From an uncultured Clostridia bacterium (GTDB lineage Bacteria > Bacillota > Clostridia > Christensenellales > Borkfalkiaceae): a stretch of 6,250 nucleotides of DNA. The stretch's first letter is position 1, and every line of letters starts with the position of its first letter. The notes under the pieces were generated by a model. The model ran no database searches. It was not told the origin of the DNA and saw nothing but the letters and a program-made list of their open reading frames with translations. Shown here in pieces: positions 1 to 4,820 of this stretch. Both the position numbers and the translations under genes were made by a program. Where the stretch lies: positions 1-6,250 of the forward strand of contig CALVPW010000014.1 of NCBI GenBank assembly GCA_944354085.1, written 5' to 3'.

Positions 1-141
1 GCCGAGCGAGTCGGGGTAAAGCAGAATACGATCAGCGCATGGCTTCTCAAAAAGAAGGAGCCGAGCCTGACGAGTCTGTGGCTGGTTGCCGATTATTTCG
101 GTGTAGATACAGATTATCTGATCGGGCATAAAGGGGATTGA
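1..141 (+). CDS. XRE/Cro-type helix-turn-helix regulator, C-terminal part
   Basis: This open frame enters from the left edge and ends at TGA 139-141, leaving 46 residues. The visible part contains VGVKQNTISAWL followed by KKKEPSLTSLWLVADYFGV and DYLIG. That is the second half of a Cro/C1-type HTH: the recognition helix around QNTISAW, then the conserved EPSL..L...ADYFGV..DYL(I/L)G. It ends soon after the HTH, as small single-domain XRE regulators do, but the N-terminus is outside the window, so an N-terminal extension cannot be excluded. It lies about 50 bp upstream of the promoter of the Fe-S operon on the same strand. No clear terminator separates them, so it could regulate or partly read into that operon, but nothing here shows that it does. 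Confidence 0.85.
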   Translation, partial: AERVGVKQNTISAWLLKKKEPSLTSLWLVADYFGVDTDYLIGHKGD

Positions 142-188
142 GTTTTGCTGCGGCTTCCCAAATCTCTCAAAAAATTCCAAATAACCTC

Positions 189-217
189 TTGTAATTTGAC
201 GGGAAATATGTTAAAAT
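189..217 (+). promoter_or_regulatory. Sigma-A-type promoter of the Fe-S scaffold / GGGtGRT operon
   Basis: A -35 box TTGTAA (189-194) and a -10 box TAAAAT (212-217) are separated by 17 bp. A TGn extended -10 (TGT, 209-211) sits directly before the -10. The expected start site is near 224, giving a 5' UTR of about 45 nt ahead of the ATG at 270. This promoter placement argues against the in-frame ATG at 222 being the translation start. Confidence 0.6.
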
Positions 218-236
218 AGCAATGTATGGTTCCCGT
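199..236. repeat. 7-bp inverted repeat bracketing the -10 box, possible operator
   Basis: ACGGGAA (199-205) and TTCCCGT (230-236) are exact reverse complements 24 bp apart. The left arm lies in the promoter spacer and the right arm just after the predicted start site, where a repressor site could lie. Seven base pairs at this spacing can occur by chance. The operator role is inference. Confidence 0.3.
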
Positions 237-257
237 AAGGGTCACAAAGTTTTTTAT

Positions 258-263
258 GGAGGA
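258..263 (+). promoter_or_regulatory. Ribosome binding site deciding the start at 270
   Basis: GGAGGA at 258-263 lies 6 nt before ATG 270. The upstream in-frame ATG at 222 has no such site and falls at the expected transcription start, so 270 is taken as the true start. Confidence 0.85.
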
Positions 264-269
264 TACAAG

Positions 270-971
270 ATGCAATATTCACGCGAAGTGGAAGAGATGA
301 TCTGCGTCGCCAAGGGTCCCAAGCACGACCCCGCTCCCATCCCCGAGGAAGGGAAGTGGATCTGCGCGAAACAGATCACGGACATCAGCGGTTTCACGCA
401 CGGCGTGGGTTGGTGCGCGCCGCAGCAGGGCGCCTGCAAACTGACGCTCAACGTCAAGGAGGGCGTTATCCAGGAAGCCCTCGTCGAGACGATCGGCTGC
501 TCGGGTGTGACGCACTCGGCTGCTATGGCGGCGGAGATCCTGCCCCACAAGACGATTTTGGAGGCGCTCAACACCGACCTCGTGTGTGATGCGATCAACA
601 CCGCGATGCGCGAGCTCTTTTTGCAGATCGTATACGGCAGAACGCAGTCGGCGTTCTCCGACGACGGGCTCACGATCGGCGCCGGGCTCGAAGATCTGGG
701 CAAGGGGCTGCGTTCGCAGGTCGGCACCATGTACGGGACGGCGCTCAAAGGCGTGCGCTATCTCGAGATGGCGGAAGGCTACGTCACCCGCCTCGCGTTG
801 GATAAAGACAATCAGGTCATCGGTTACGAATTCGTGTCGCTCGGCAAAATGACCGACTTCATCAAGAAGGGTCTCGAACCCAACGAGGCGTGGACGAAGG
901 CGATGGGCCACTACGGCAGATTTGCCGAAGAGCAGGGTGCGGTGAAGTACATCGACCCCCGCAAAGAGTAA
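270..971 (+). CDS. NifU/IscU-like iron-sulfur cluster scaffold-type protein (partner of GGGtGRT protein)
   Basis: A 233-residue cytoplasmic protein with no signal peptide or membrane segment. It resembles the group annotated as iron-sulfur cluster assembly scaffold protein. The core has three cysteine positions comparable to NifU/IscU: WCAPQQGACKLTL (C49, C56), VETIGCSGVTHSAAMAAEIL (C77, like the GC..........M..E segment of IscU) and LVCDAINTAM (C106). C12 and C32 are additional. It is longer than a plain IscU (about 130 residues). The C-terminal 80 or so residues, including YGTALKGVRYLEMAEGYV, form an extension I cannot assign. The start at 270 is chosen for its ribosome binding site. The next gene starts 13 nt after the stop and its ribosome binding site overlaps this stop codon, so the two are almost certainly co-transcribed and translationally linked. 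Cluster binding is expected from the family, but the true role of this variant is unknown. Confidence 0.85.
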   Translation: MQYSREVEEMICVAKGPKHDPAPIPEEGKWICAKQITDISGFTHGVGWCAPQQGACKLTLNVKEGVIQEALVETIGCSGVTHSAAMAAEILPHKTILEALNTDLVCDAINTAMRELFLQIVYGRTQSAFSDDGLTIGAGLEDLGKGLRSQVGTMYGTALKGVRYLEMAEGYVTRLALDKDNQVIGYEFVSLGKMTDFIKKGLEPNEAWTKAMGHYGRFAEEQGAVKYIDPRKE

Positions 972-976
972 GGAGG
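970..976 (+). promoter_or_regulatory. Ribosome binding site deciding the start at 985
   Basis: AAGGAGG at 970-976 shares its first bases with the TAA stop of the upstream gene and lies 8 nt before ATG 985. The in-frame GTG at 976 falls inside this site and is therefore not the start. Confidence 0.88.
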
Positions 977-984
977 TGAGCGGT

Positions 985-1986
985 ATGGCTTTGTTCGAAG
1001 GATATGAAAGAAGAGTTGACAAGATCAACGGCGTCTTAAAGCAGTACGGCATCAACTCCATCGAAGAATGCAGGGACATCTGCCTTTCCAAGGGCGTGGA
1101 TTGCGATAAACTCGTGCGCGGCACGCAGCCCATCTGCTTCGAAAACGCAGTCTGGGCGTACACCGTCGGCGCGGCGATCGCCATCAAATCGGGCTGCAAA
1201 AAGGCGGCGGACGCCGCGGCTGCCATCGGCATCGGCTTGCAGTCTTTCTGCATCCCCGGCTCGGTCGCGGAGAACCGCAAAGTCGGTCTCGGCCACGGGA
1301 ATCTCGGTAAGATGCTGCTTTCCGAGGAGACGGATTGCTTCTGCTTCCTTGCGGGGCACGAGTCGTTCGCCGCGGCGGAGGGCGCCATCTCCATCGCCAT
1401 GAACGCCAACAAAGTGCGTAAAAAGCCGCTGCGCGTCATCCTGAACGGCCTCGGCAAGGACGCGGCGTTCATCATCTCCCGCATCAACGGCTTCACCTAT
1501 TGCGAAACGGTGTTCGATCCCTATACCGAGACGGTCACGGTCACCAAGGAAGTCCCTTATTCGGACGGTCCCCGCGCCAAGGTCAAGTGCTACGGCGTGG
1601 ACAACGTTCCCGAAGGCGTTGCCGTGATGAAGCTCGAAAAGGTCGGCGTTTCCATCACGGGCAACTCCACCAACCCCACGCGTTTCCAGCATCCCGTTGC
1701 GGGCACGTACAAGAAGTGGTGCGTCGAGAACGGCGTGCAGTACTTCTCGGTCGCTTCGGGCGGCGGTACGGGCAGAACGCTGCATCCCGATAACATGGCG
1801 GCAGGTCCTTCGTCGTACGGCATGACGGATACGATGGGCAGGATGCACTCCGATGCGCAGTTCGCAGGTTCCTCCTCGGTGCCTGCGCACGTCGAGATGA
1901 TGGGGCTCATCGGTATGGGCAACAACCCCATGGTCGGCGCAACGGTCGCGGTCGCGGTCGCCGTGCAGGAAGGCATGAGCAAATAA
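985..1986 (+). CDS. GGGtGRT-family protein (function unknown)
   Basis: A complete 333-residue protein recognised by the motif that names the family: SGGGTGRTLHPDNMAAGPSS, with GGGTGRT at residues 259-265. The family is widespread in anaerobic bacteria and archaea and is typically found beside the NifU-like protein encoded just upstream, as here. Its biochemical role is not established to my knowledge. Eleven cysteines are visible (C29, C33, C40, C51, C71, C89, C118, C120, C173, C202, C246), many in the N-terminal half and including a CxC at 118-120. This is a high count for a cytoplasmic protein and fits metal or Fe-S chemistry. Glycine-rich stretches (IGIGLQSFCIPGS, GLGHGNLGKM, MGLIGMGNNPMVGAT) suggest a nucleotide- or cofactor-binding fold, which is inference. 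There is no signal peptide. The GC-rich codon use matches its neighbour, with no sign of recent transfer. Confidence 0.9.
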   Translation: MALFEGYERRVDKINGVLKQYGINSIEECRDICLSKGVDCDKLVRGTQPICFENAVWAYTVGAAIAIKSGCKKAADAAAAIGIGLQSFCIPGSVAENRKVGLGHGNLGKMLLSEETDCFCFLAGHESFAAAEGAISIAMNANKVRKKPLRVILNGLGKDAAFIISRINGFTYCETVFDPYTETVTVTKEVPYSDGPRAKVKCYGVDNVPEGVAVMKLEKVGVSITGNSTNPTRFQHPVAGTYKKWCVENGVQYFSVASGGGTGRTLHPDNMAAGPSSYGMTDTMGRMHSDAQFAGSSSVPAHVEMMGLIGMGNNPMVGATVAVAVAVQEGMSK

Positions 1987-1997
1987 GAAAACTTACC

Positions 1998-2030
1998 AAA
2001 GCGGTCCCGCGTATGCGGGGCCGCTTTTGT
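1998..2030 (+). terminator. Intrinsic terminator of the Fe-S scaffold / GGGtGRT operon
   Basis: AAAGCGGTCCCGC (1998-2010) pairs with GCGGGGCCGCTTT (2015-2027) across a GTAT loop. This gives 13 pairs with one G-T wobble, followed by TGTCTT. It begins 11 nt after the stop at 1986 and closes the two-gene operon. Confidence 0.85.
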
Positions 2031-2135
2031 CTTGCGTCGATGTGCCTCTGTATTTTGATATTTATCGAAATAATAGAGTGAAGAGAAAATGCGCTCTTCG
2101 GCAGAAAAAATGAGAAGATCGCGTGTTTTTTGCGG

Positions 2136-2155
2136 AAAAAAGGGCGGAGACCGCC
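2136..2155 (-). terminator. Possible secondary terminator for the - strand gene
   Basis: Read on the - strand, GGCGG TCT CCGCC is followed by C and six T. This is a short but GC-rich hairpin with a U tract. It lies about 70 bp beyond the main palindrome and could act as a backup terminator for the flavoenzyme transcript. The stem is only 5 bp, so support is modest. Confidence 0.35.
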
Positions 2156-2187
2156 TGCGGATGAAGGGGGAAAGTGCCTGCAAGCAC

Positions 2188-2207
2188 AGATATTTCGAAA
2201 AATATCT
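2188..2207. repeat. 8-bp inverted repeat with TTCG/CGAA loop
   Basis: AGATATTT (2188-2195) and AAATATCT (2200-2207) are perfect reverse complements around CGAA. Read on the - strand the loop is TTCG. It lies directly downstream (in - strand direction) of the U-rich tract following the large palindrome, so it would only be transcribed on read-through. Confidence 0.5.
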
Positions 2208-2255
2208 AAATAATAAAGAAGGATGCGGCGCCGCACGATCGTGCGGCGCCGCATC
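2208..2255 (-). terminator. Perfect 34-bp palindrome, probable terminator of the flavoenzyme gene
   Basis: Positions 2222-2255 are an exact palindrome with 17-nt arms. The left arm begins GATGCGGCGCCGC and the centre is CACGATCGTG between 2238 and 2239. The arms are GC-rich. Read on the - strand the stem is followed by CTTCTTTATTATTT, a U-rich tail, while the + strand side has no T run. The palindrome begins 33 bp beyond the stop of the - strand gene. An intrinsic terminator is the simplest reading, although the stem is unusually long and almost loopless. A protein-binding palindrome remains possible. Confidence 0.7.
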
Positions 2256-2287
2256 GTTGGAGTAAAGCAATGAGCCTTATGGACAAG

Positions 2288-4336
2288 TTATAATTTTTCG
2301 GCGACCTTCCACGCCTGCCATACGACGGTGCGCAGGTTCCCGACCTTGTCGGCATCGCCGACCACGTGTACATGGCGCTGCTTTTTGAAGAGCGGGGCGG
2401 GTTCGTATCCGACGGAAACGACGACGCTTGCGGCGGGGAGCACGCGCTCGCCCGCTTTGGTGCATACGGTCACGCTGTCGGCACCGATGGATCTGACGGT
2501 GCTTTCCAGATAGACGGGAACTTTCTTCGCTTCGAAGAAGTCGCGCAGGTACGAGGAGTTGGCGAGGCAGAGCCCGCGGACTGCCATCAGATCGTCTTTC
2601 GCCTCGATGATGACGGGCCGTTTGCCTTTGAGGTACAGATCGTAGGCGATCTCGCAGCCTGTGAGCCCGCCGCCGACGATCACCACGTCGTCGCCCGTTT
2701 TTGCGCCCTGCAGGTAATCGATGGCTTCGATGCTGCGCTCGATGCCGGGGATGCGCAGCTTGCGGGCTTTCGCGCCCGTGGCGATGACCACTTCGTCGGC
2801 GTCGAGTTCGGTGAGAGAGCGTACTTCGCAGTTGTATTCCACGCGGATGGGCAGCGCCTCGATCTGGCGGCGGTACCATTCGATGAGCTCGCGGTCCTTT
2901 TCCTTAAAGGAAGGGGCTGCTGCCGCGATGAATACGCCGCCGAGGCGGTCGGTCTTTTCGTAAATGGTCACGTCGTGCCCGCGGAGCGCCGCGATGCGCG
3001 CGACTTCGATGCCGCCCACGCCGCCGCCCACGACGGCGATCTTTTTGCGCTTTTTCGCGGGCAGGATATCGTATTTGTGCCCCTGCATCGTCTGCGGGTT
3101 GAGCGCGCACCGCGACATATATTTGGCGTCGGAGAAGGGCTCGTCGTTGGCGGAGCCTTTGTAGTGCGCCATCGCAAAGCAGGCGTTATGACAGCAGATG
3201 CACGGCTGGATATCCTGCAGGCGGTCTTCCATGAGCTTTGTGACCCACGCGCCGTCCGTCAGGAATTGCCGCGCCACGCCCATCGCGTCGATCTTGCCTT
3301 CGCGGATCGCTTCCGCGCCGACTTCGGGCTCCATGCGCCCCGCGCATACGACGGGGATATCCACGAACTTGCGGATGTGTGCCACGTCGTCGAGGTTGCA
3401 GTTCTTTGGCATGTATGCCGGCGGATGCGCCCAATACCACGCGTCGTAGGTGCCGTTGTCGGCGTTGAGCATGTCGTAGCCCGCATCCTGCAAATATTTT
3501 GCGGCGATCTCGCTCTCTGCCATATCGCGTCCCGCTTCGGTATATTCCTCGCCGGGCACGGCACCCTTGCAAAGCCCTTTGGTCTTGCTCACGACGGAAT
3601 AGCGCAGCGAGACGGGAAAGTCTGTCCCGCAAGCCTTTTTGATGGCTTTTACGGTATCGACGGCGAAGCGGTACCTGTTTTCGAAACTTCCGCCGTATTC
3701 GTCCGTGCGGTGGTTGGTATAGGGGAGGGTGAACTGATCGAGCAGATACCCTTCGTGCACGGCGTGCACTTCCACGCCGTCGACGCCCGCCTCTTTGCAC
3801 AGGCGCGCCGTCTCGGCAAAGGCGTACACCATCTTTTCGATCTCCTTTTTGGTGACGGCGCGGCACATGACGTCTTCCGCCCAGCGGGAGGGGAGCTCGG
3901 AAGGCGACGCGCAAAGATAGGAGATGTCCATCACGGGCTTCATCAGCGCGCCCAGCCATTTATGCTTCAAAAACGGGACGAGCGGATCGGTGATGGCGAA
4001 CGATCTGCCGAATCCCGCGGTCAGCTGCACAAACAGTTTTGCGCCCGTCTTGTGGATCTCGTCCATGTACGCTTTCAGCTTTTTGAACATTTTTTTGTTC
4101 TTGTAAAGCCATCTGCCGCCCATGGGGTCTTTTAAGGGCGCGATGCCGGGGATGATGAGCCCGACGTTGTTTTTCGCGCGTTCCAAAAAGAACTGCGCTG
4201 CCGTTTCGTCAAAGTGGTTGGGCTCCATCCATCCAAACAGAGACGTGCCGCCCATCGGACACAGGACGATGCGGTTTTTGATCTCTACGTTCCCGATCTT
4301 CCAAGGGGAAAAGAGGGGTTCGTATACTGCGTTCAT
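2288..4336 (-). CDS. FMN/FAD/4Fe-4S ene-reductase (NADH:flavin oxidoreductase, 2,4-dienoyl-CoA reductase / BaiCD / enoate reductase type)
   Basis: A complete 682-residue enzyme with the usual three-part layout and length (about 640-690) of this superfamily. Residues 1-370 form an Old-Yellow-Enzyme-type FMN barrel: YEPLFSPWKIGNVEIKNRIV, then HAVHEGYLLDQFTLPYTNHR (191-210), TDEYGGSFENRYRF, CAGR (331-334) and MGVARQFLTD (352-361). A 4Fe-4S site follows with C379, C382, C386 and C410 (PCICCHNAC...SRCALNP). Residues 432-682 carry two dinucleotide folds: VVGGGVGGIEVA (435-446, FAD) with E460, and VIVGGGLTGCEIA (552-564, NAD(P)H), plus VVIATGA and VVGDAD. By family, electrons pass from NAD(P)H through FAD and 4Fe-4S to FMN and reduce an activated C=C bond. 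The substrate cannot be read from sequence. The start at 4336 is fixed by CCTCC 4344-4348 (GGAGG, 7-nt spacing). The longer frame to 4453 runs through the promoter. The gene is monocistronic, cytoplasmic, and has no signal peptide. Confidence 0.93.
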   Translation of the reverse strand: MNAVYEPLFSPWKIGNVEIKNRIVLCPMGGTSLFGWMEPNHFDETAAQFFLERAKNNVGLIIPGIAPLKDPMGGRWLYKNKKMFKKLKAYMDEIHKTGAKLFVQLTAGFGRSFAITDPLVPFLKHKWLGALMKPVMDISYLCASPSELPSRWAEDVMCRAVTKKEIEKMVYAFAETARLCKEAGVDGVEVHAVHEGYLLDQFTLPYTNHRTDEYGGSFENRYRFAVDTVKAIKKACGTDFPVSLRYSVVSKTKGLCKGAVPGEEYTEAGRDMAESEIAAKYLQDAGYDMLNADNGTYDAWYWAHPPAYMPKNCNLDDVAHIRKFVDIPVVCAGRMEPEVGAEAIREGKIDAMGVARQFLTDGAWVTKLMEDRLQDIQPCICCHNACFAMAHYKGSANDEPFSDAKYMSRCALNPQTMQGHKYDILPAKKRKKIAVVGGGVGGIEVARIAALRGHDVTIYEKTDRLGGVFIAAAAPSFKEKDRELIEWYRRQIEALPIRVEYNCEVRSLTELDADEVVIATGAKARKLRIPGIERSIEAIDYLQGAKTGDDVVIVGGGLTGCEIAYDLYLKGKRPVIIEAKDDLMAVRGLCLANSSYLRDFFEAKKVPVYLESTVRSIGADSVTVCTKAGERVLPAASVVVSVGYEPAPLFKKQRHVHVVGDADKVGNLRTVVWQAWKVAEKL

Positions 4337-4366
4337 CAAAGTACCTCCGTCGTAGTTCTTGCCTAT

Positions 4367-4395
4367 ATTGTACCATCGATGCGGGGGCTCGTCAA
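4367..4395 (-). promoter_or_regulatory. Sigma-A-type promoter of the flavoenzyme gene
   Basis: Read on the - strand, TTGACG (4395-4390) and TACAAT (4372-4367) are exactly 17 bp apart, with TGG just before the -10 (extended -10). The start site is expected near 4360, giving a 5' UTR of about 24 nt that carries the ribosome binding site. This also rules out the in-frame start at 4453. Confidence 0.8.
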
Positions 4396-4636
4396 GGGGG
4401 TATTTACAAAAAAATATTGGAAAAATTTTGTATTTTCTACTAAATTGTATCATATTTGAACAATTATATGAGAAAAAGACGCCTTATCTGCGCATCTGTG
4501 CATATCGCATCGCGAAATAGCCGCACGGCGCTCTTATTTATTTTATATTCGACTAAAATATTTAATTTTATCTTTTATAATAGCCGAAAAAAGCGTTGAA
4601 ATGTCAATGAAATTCCATATTTCGGCAAGAAAATGC
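4396..4636. other. AT-rich divergent intergenic region with candidate operator dyads
   Basis: No supportable gene lies here. The stretch is strongly AT-rich, with a GC-richer island at about 4480-4535 containing GCCG/CGGC. GCCGAAA (4583-4589) and TTTCGGC (4620-4626) form a 7-bp inverted repeat upstream of the alpha-galactosidase promoter. On the - strand a TTGACA and a TATTAT lie 19 bp apart (about 4606-4576), a weaker possible promoter pointing at the flavoenzyme. I see nothing else. Confidence 0.45.
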
Positions 4637-4640
4637 TTGC
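4625..4640. promoter_or_regulatory. Dyad overlapping the -35 box of the alpha-galactosidase promoter, possible operator
   Basis: GCAAG (4625-4629) and CTTGC (4636-4640) are inverted around AAAATG, and the right arm overlaps the -35 box at 4637-4642. A repressor site here would block RNA polymerase, as is common for sugar-utilisation genes. Five-bp arms are weak evidence and no regulator is visible nearby. Confidence 0.3.
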
Positions 4641-4665
4641 TTTTTCTAAAAAAAAGCGGTATACT
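4637..4665 (+). promoter_or_regulatory. Sigma-A-type promoter of the alpha-galactosidase gene
   Basis: TTGCTT (4637-4642) and TATACT (4660-4665) are separated by 17 bp that include an A tract. The start site is expected near 4672. The ATG is at 4821, so the transcript would begin with an untranslated leader of about 150 nt, unusually long and itself structured. Confidence 0.7.
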
Positions 4666-4671
4666 GAGTGC

Positions 4672-4791
4672 GTAAATCAGCAAAGGACGCGGGCAACCGC
4701 ATCAAAAGCCGATGATCGATACGCTCATATCTTCATTCCCCCAATATAGTTTTGGCAAAAAGGCGGTGGCAACATCGTCTTTTTGTCGTTT
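4672..4791 (+). ncRNA. Structured 5' leader with attenuator layout (candidate riboswitch or antitermination element, class unassigned)
   Basis: The leader begins at the predicted start site and ends in an intrinsic terminator. Near its 5' end GCGG-GCAA-CCGC (4689-4700) forms a GNRA-capped hairpin. CATC (4700-4703) can pair with GATG (4711-4714) around AAAAGCC. GCGTA (4670-4674) can pair with TACGC (4720-4724) to close the domain, if transcription starts early enough. AAAAGCCGATG (4704-4714) can also pair with CATCGTCTTTT (4773-4783), the 3' arm of the terminator, at 10 of 11 positions with a single C-T mismatch. The upstream segment therefore competes with the terminator's own 5' arm (AAAAGGCGGTG, 4758-4768), which it resembles at 9 of 11 bases. 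Mutually exclusive pairings before a gene are typical of attenuators. The match to any known riboswitch, T-box or BglG-type antiterminator site is not convincing. The signal sensed is unknown. Confidence 0.5.
4753..4791 (+). terminator. Terminator hairpin inside the alpha-galactosidase leader
   Basis: AAAAAGGCGGTG (4757-4768) pairs with CATCGTCTTTTT (4773-4784) around a GCAA tetraloop, giving 12 continuous pairs with two G-T wobbles. Four more pairs at the base (4753-4756 with 4785-4788) extend the stem to 16. The GC core is followed by TTTTTGTCGTTT. It sits about 30 nt before the start codon, downstream of the promoter, so it must be bypassed for expression. No upstream gene needs it as a terminator. 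Confidence 0.7.
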
Positions 4792-4810
4792 ATCCATCAA
4801 AAAATAAGGC

Positions 4811-4815
4811 AGGAG
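4811..4815 (+). promoter_or_regulatory. Ribosome binding site of the alpha-galactosidase gene
   Basis: AGGAG at 4811-4815 lies 5 nt before ATG 4821. It sits outside the terminator stem, so the leader would act on transcription rather than by hiding this site. Confidence 0.75.
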
Positions 4816-4820
4816 AACGT

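Larger units (their letters stand above)
2031..2287. other. Gene-free convergent spacer with clustered small inverted repeats
   Basis: No credible coding frame lies between the two convergent genes. Apart from the terminators listed separately, the stretch is AT-rich and holds several short dyads. TATTT/AAATA lies at 2059-2072, GAAGAG/CTCTTC at 2080-2099, GTGC/GCAC at about 2174-2187, and AGATATTT/AAATATCT at 2188-2207 around CGAA. The dyads at 2059 and 2188 share a TATTT..CGAAA core. The spacer could be structured 3' UTR for either strand or a small RNA, but I see no promoter that would support an independent RNA. Confidence 0.5.

Noticed and set aside
222..269. Upstream ATG (222) extending the scaffold protein by 16 residues
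   Set aside because: It lies at the predicted transcription start and lacks a ribosome binding site. ATG 270 has GGAGGA at 6-nt spacing.
279..1496. 405-codon - strand frame across the Fe-S operon
   Set aside because: It spans two clearly coding + strand genes and their junction and has no domain of its own. It is an antisense shadow.
2366..4135. 589-codon open frame on the + strand opposite the flavoenzyme
   Set aside because: It is the mirror of a well-supported oxidoreductase. It has no ribosome binding site or recognisable motif and is rich in His/Asp/Val as expected from antisense GC-rich codons.
4337..4453. 39-residue N-terminal extension of the flavoenzyme
   Set aside because: It would translate through the -10 and -35 boxes. 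The homologous N-terminus (YEPLFSPWKIGNVEIKNRI) begins right after the start at 4336.
4468..4599. 43-codon + strand frame in the AT-rich divergent region
   Set aside because: No ribosome binding site, no promoter, and low-complexity AT-rich translation.
4676..4700. BglG/LicT-type antiterminator binding site
   Set aside because: There are partial matches such as CAGCAAAG and GGGCAA, but the order and pairing of the roughly 30-nt consensus hairpin are not present.
4757..4790. T-box-like string (GGTGGCAAC) in the leader
   Set aside because: The T-box signature GGGTGGNACCGCG is not matched. The leader is too short for a Stem I with specifier loop, and the downstream gene is a glycosidase, not an amino-acid or tRNA-synthetase gene.
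4712..4807. 31-codon frame in the alpha-galactosidase leader (possible leader peptide crossing the terminator)
   Set aside because: There is no ribosome binding site before ATG 4712, and its sequence shows no run of regulatory codons. It is open probably by chance, though it would matter if ribosome-mediated attenuation were shown.
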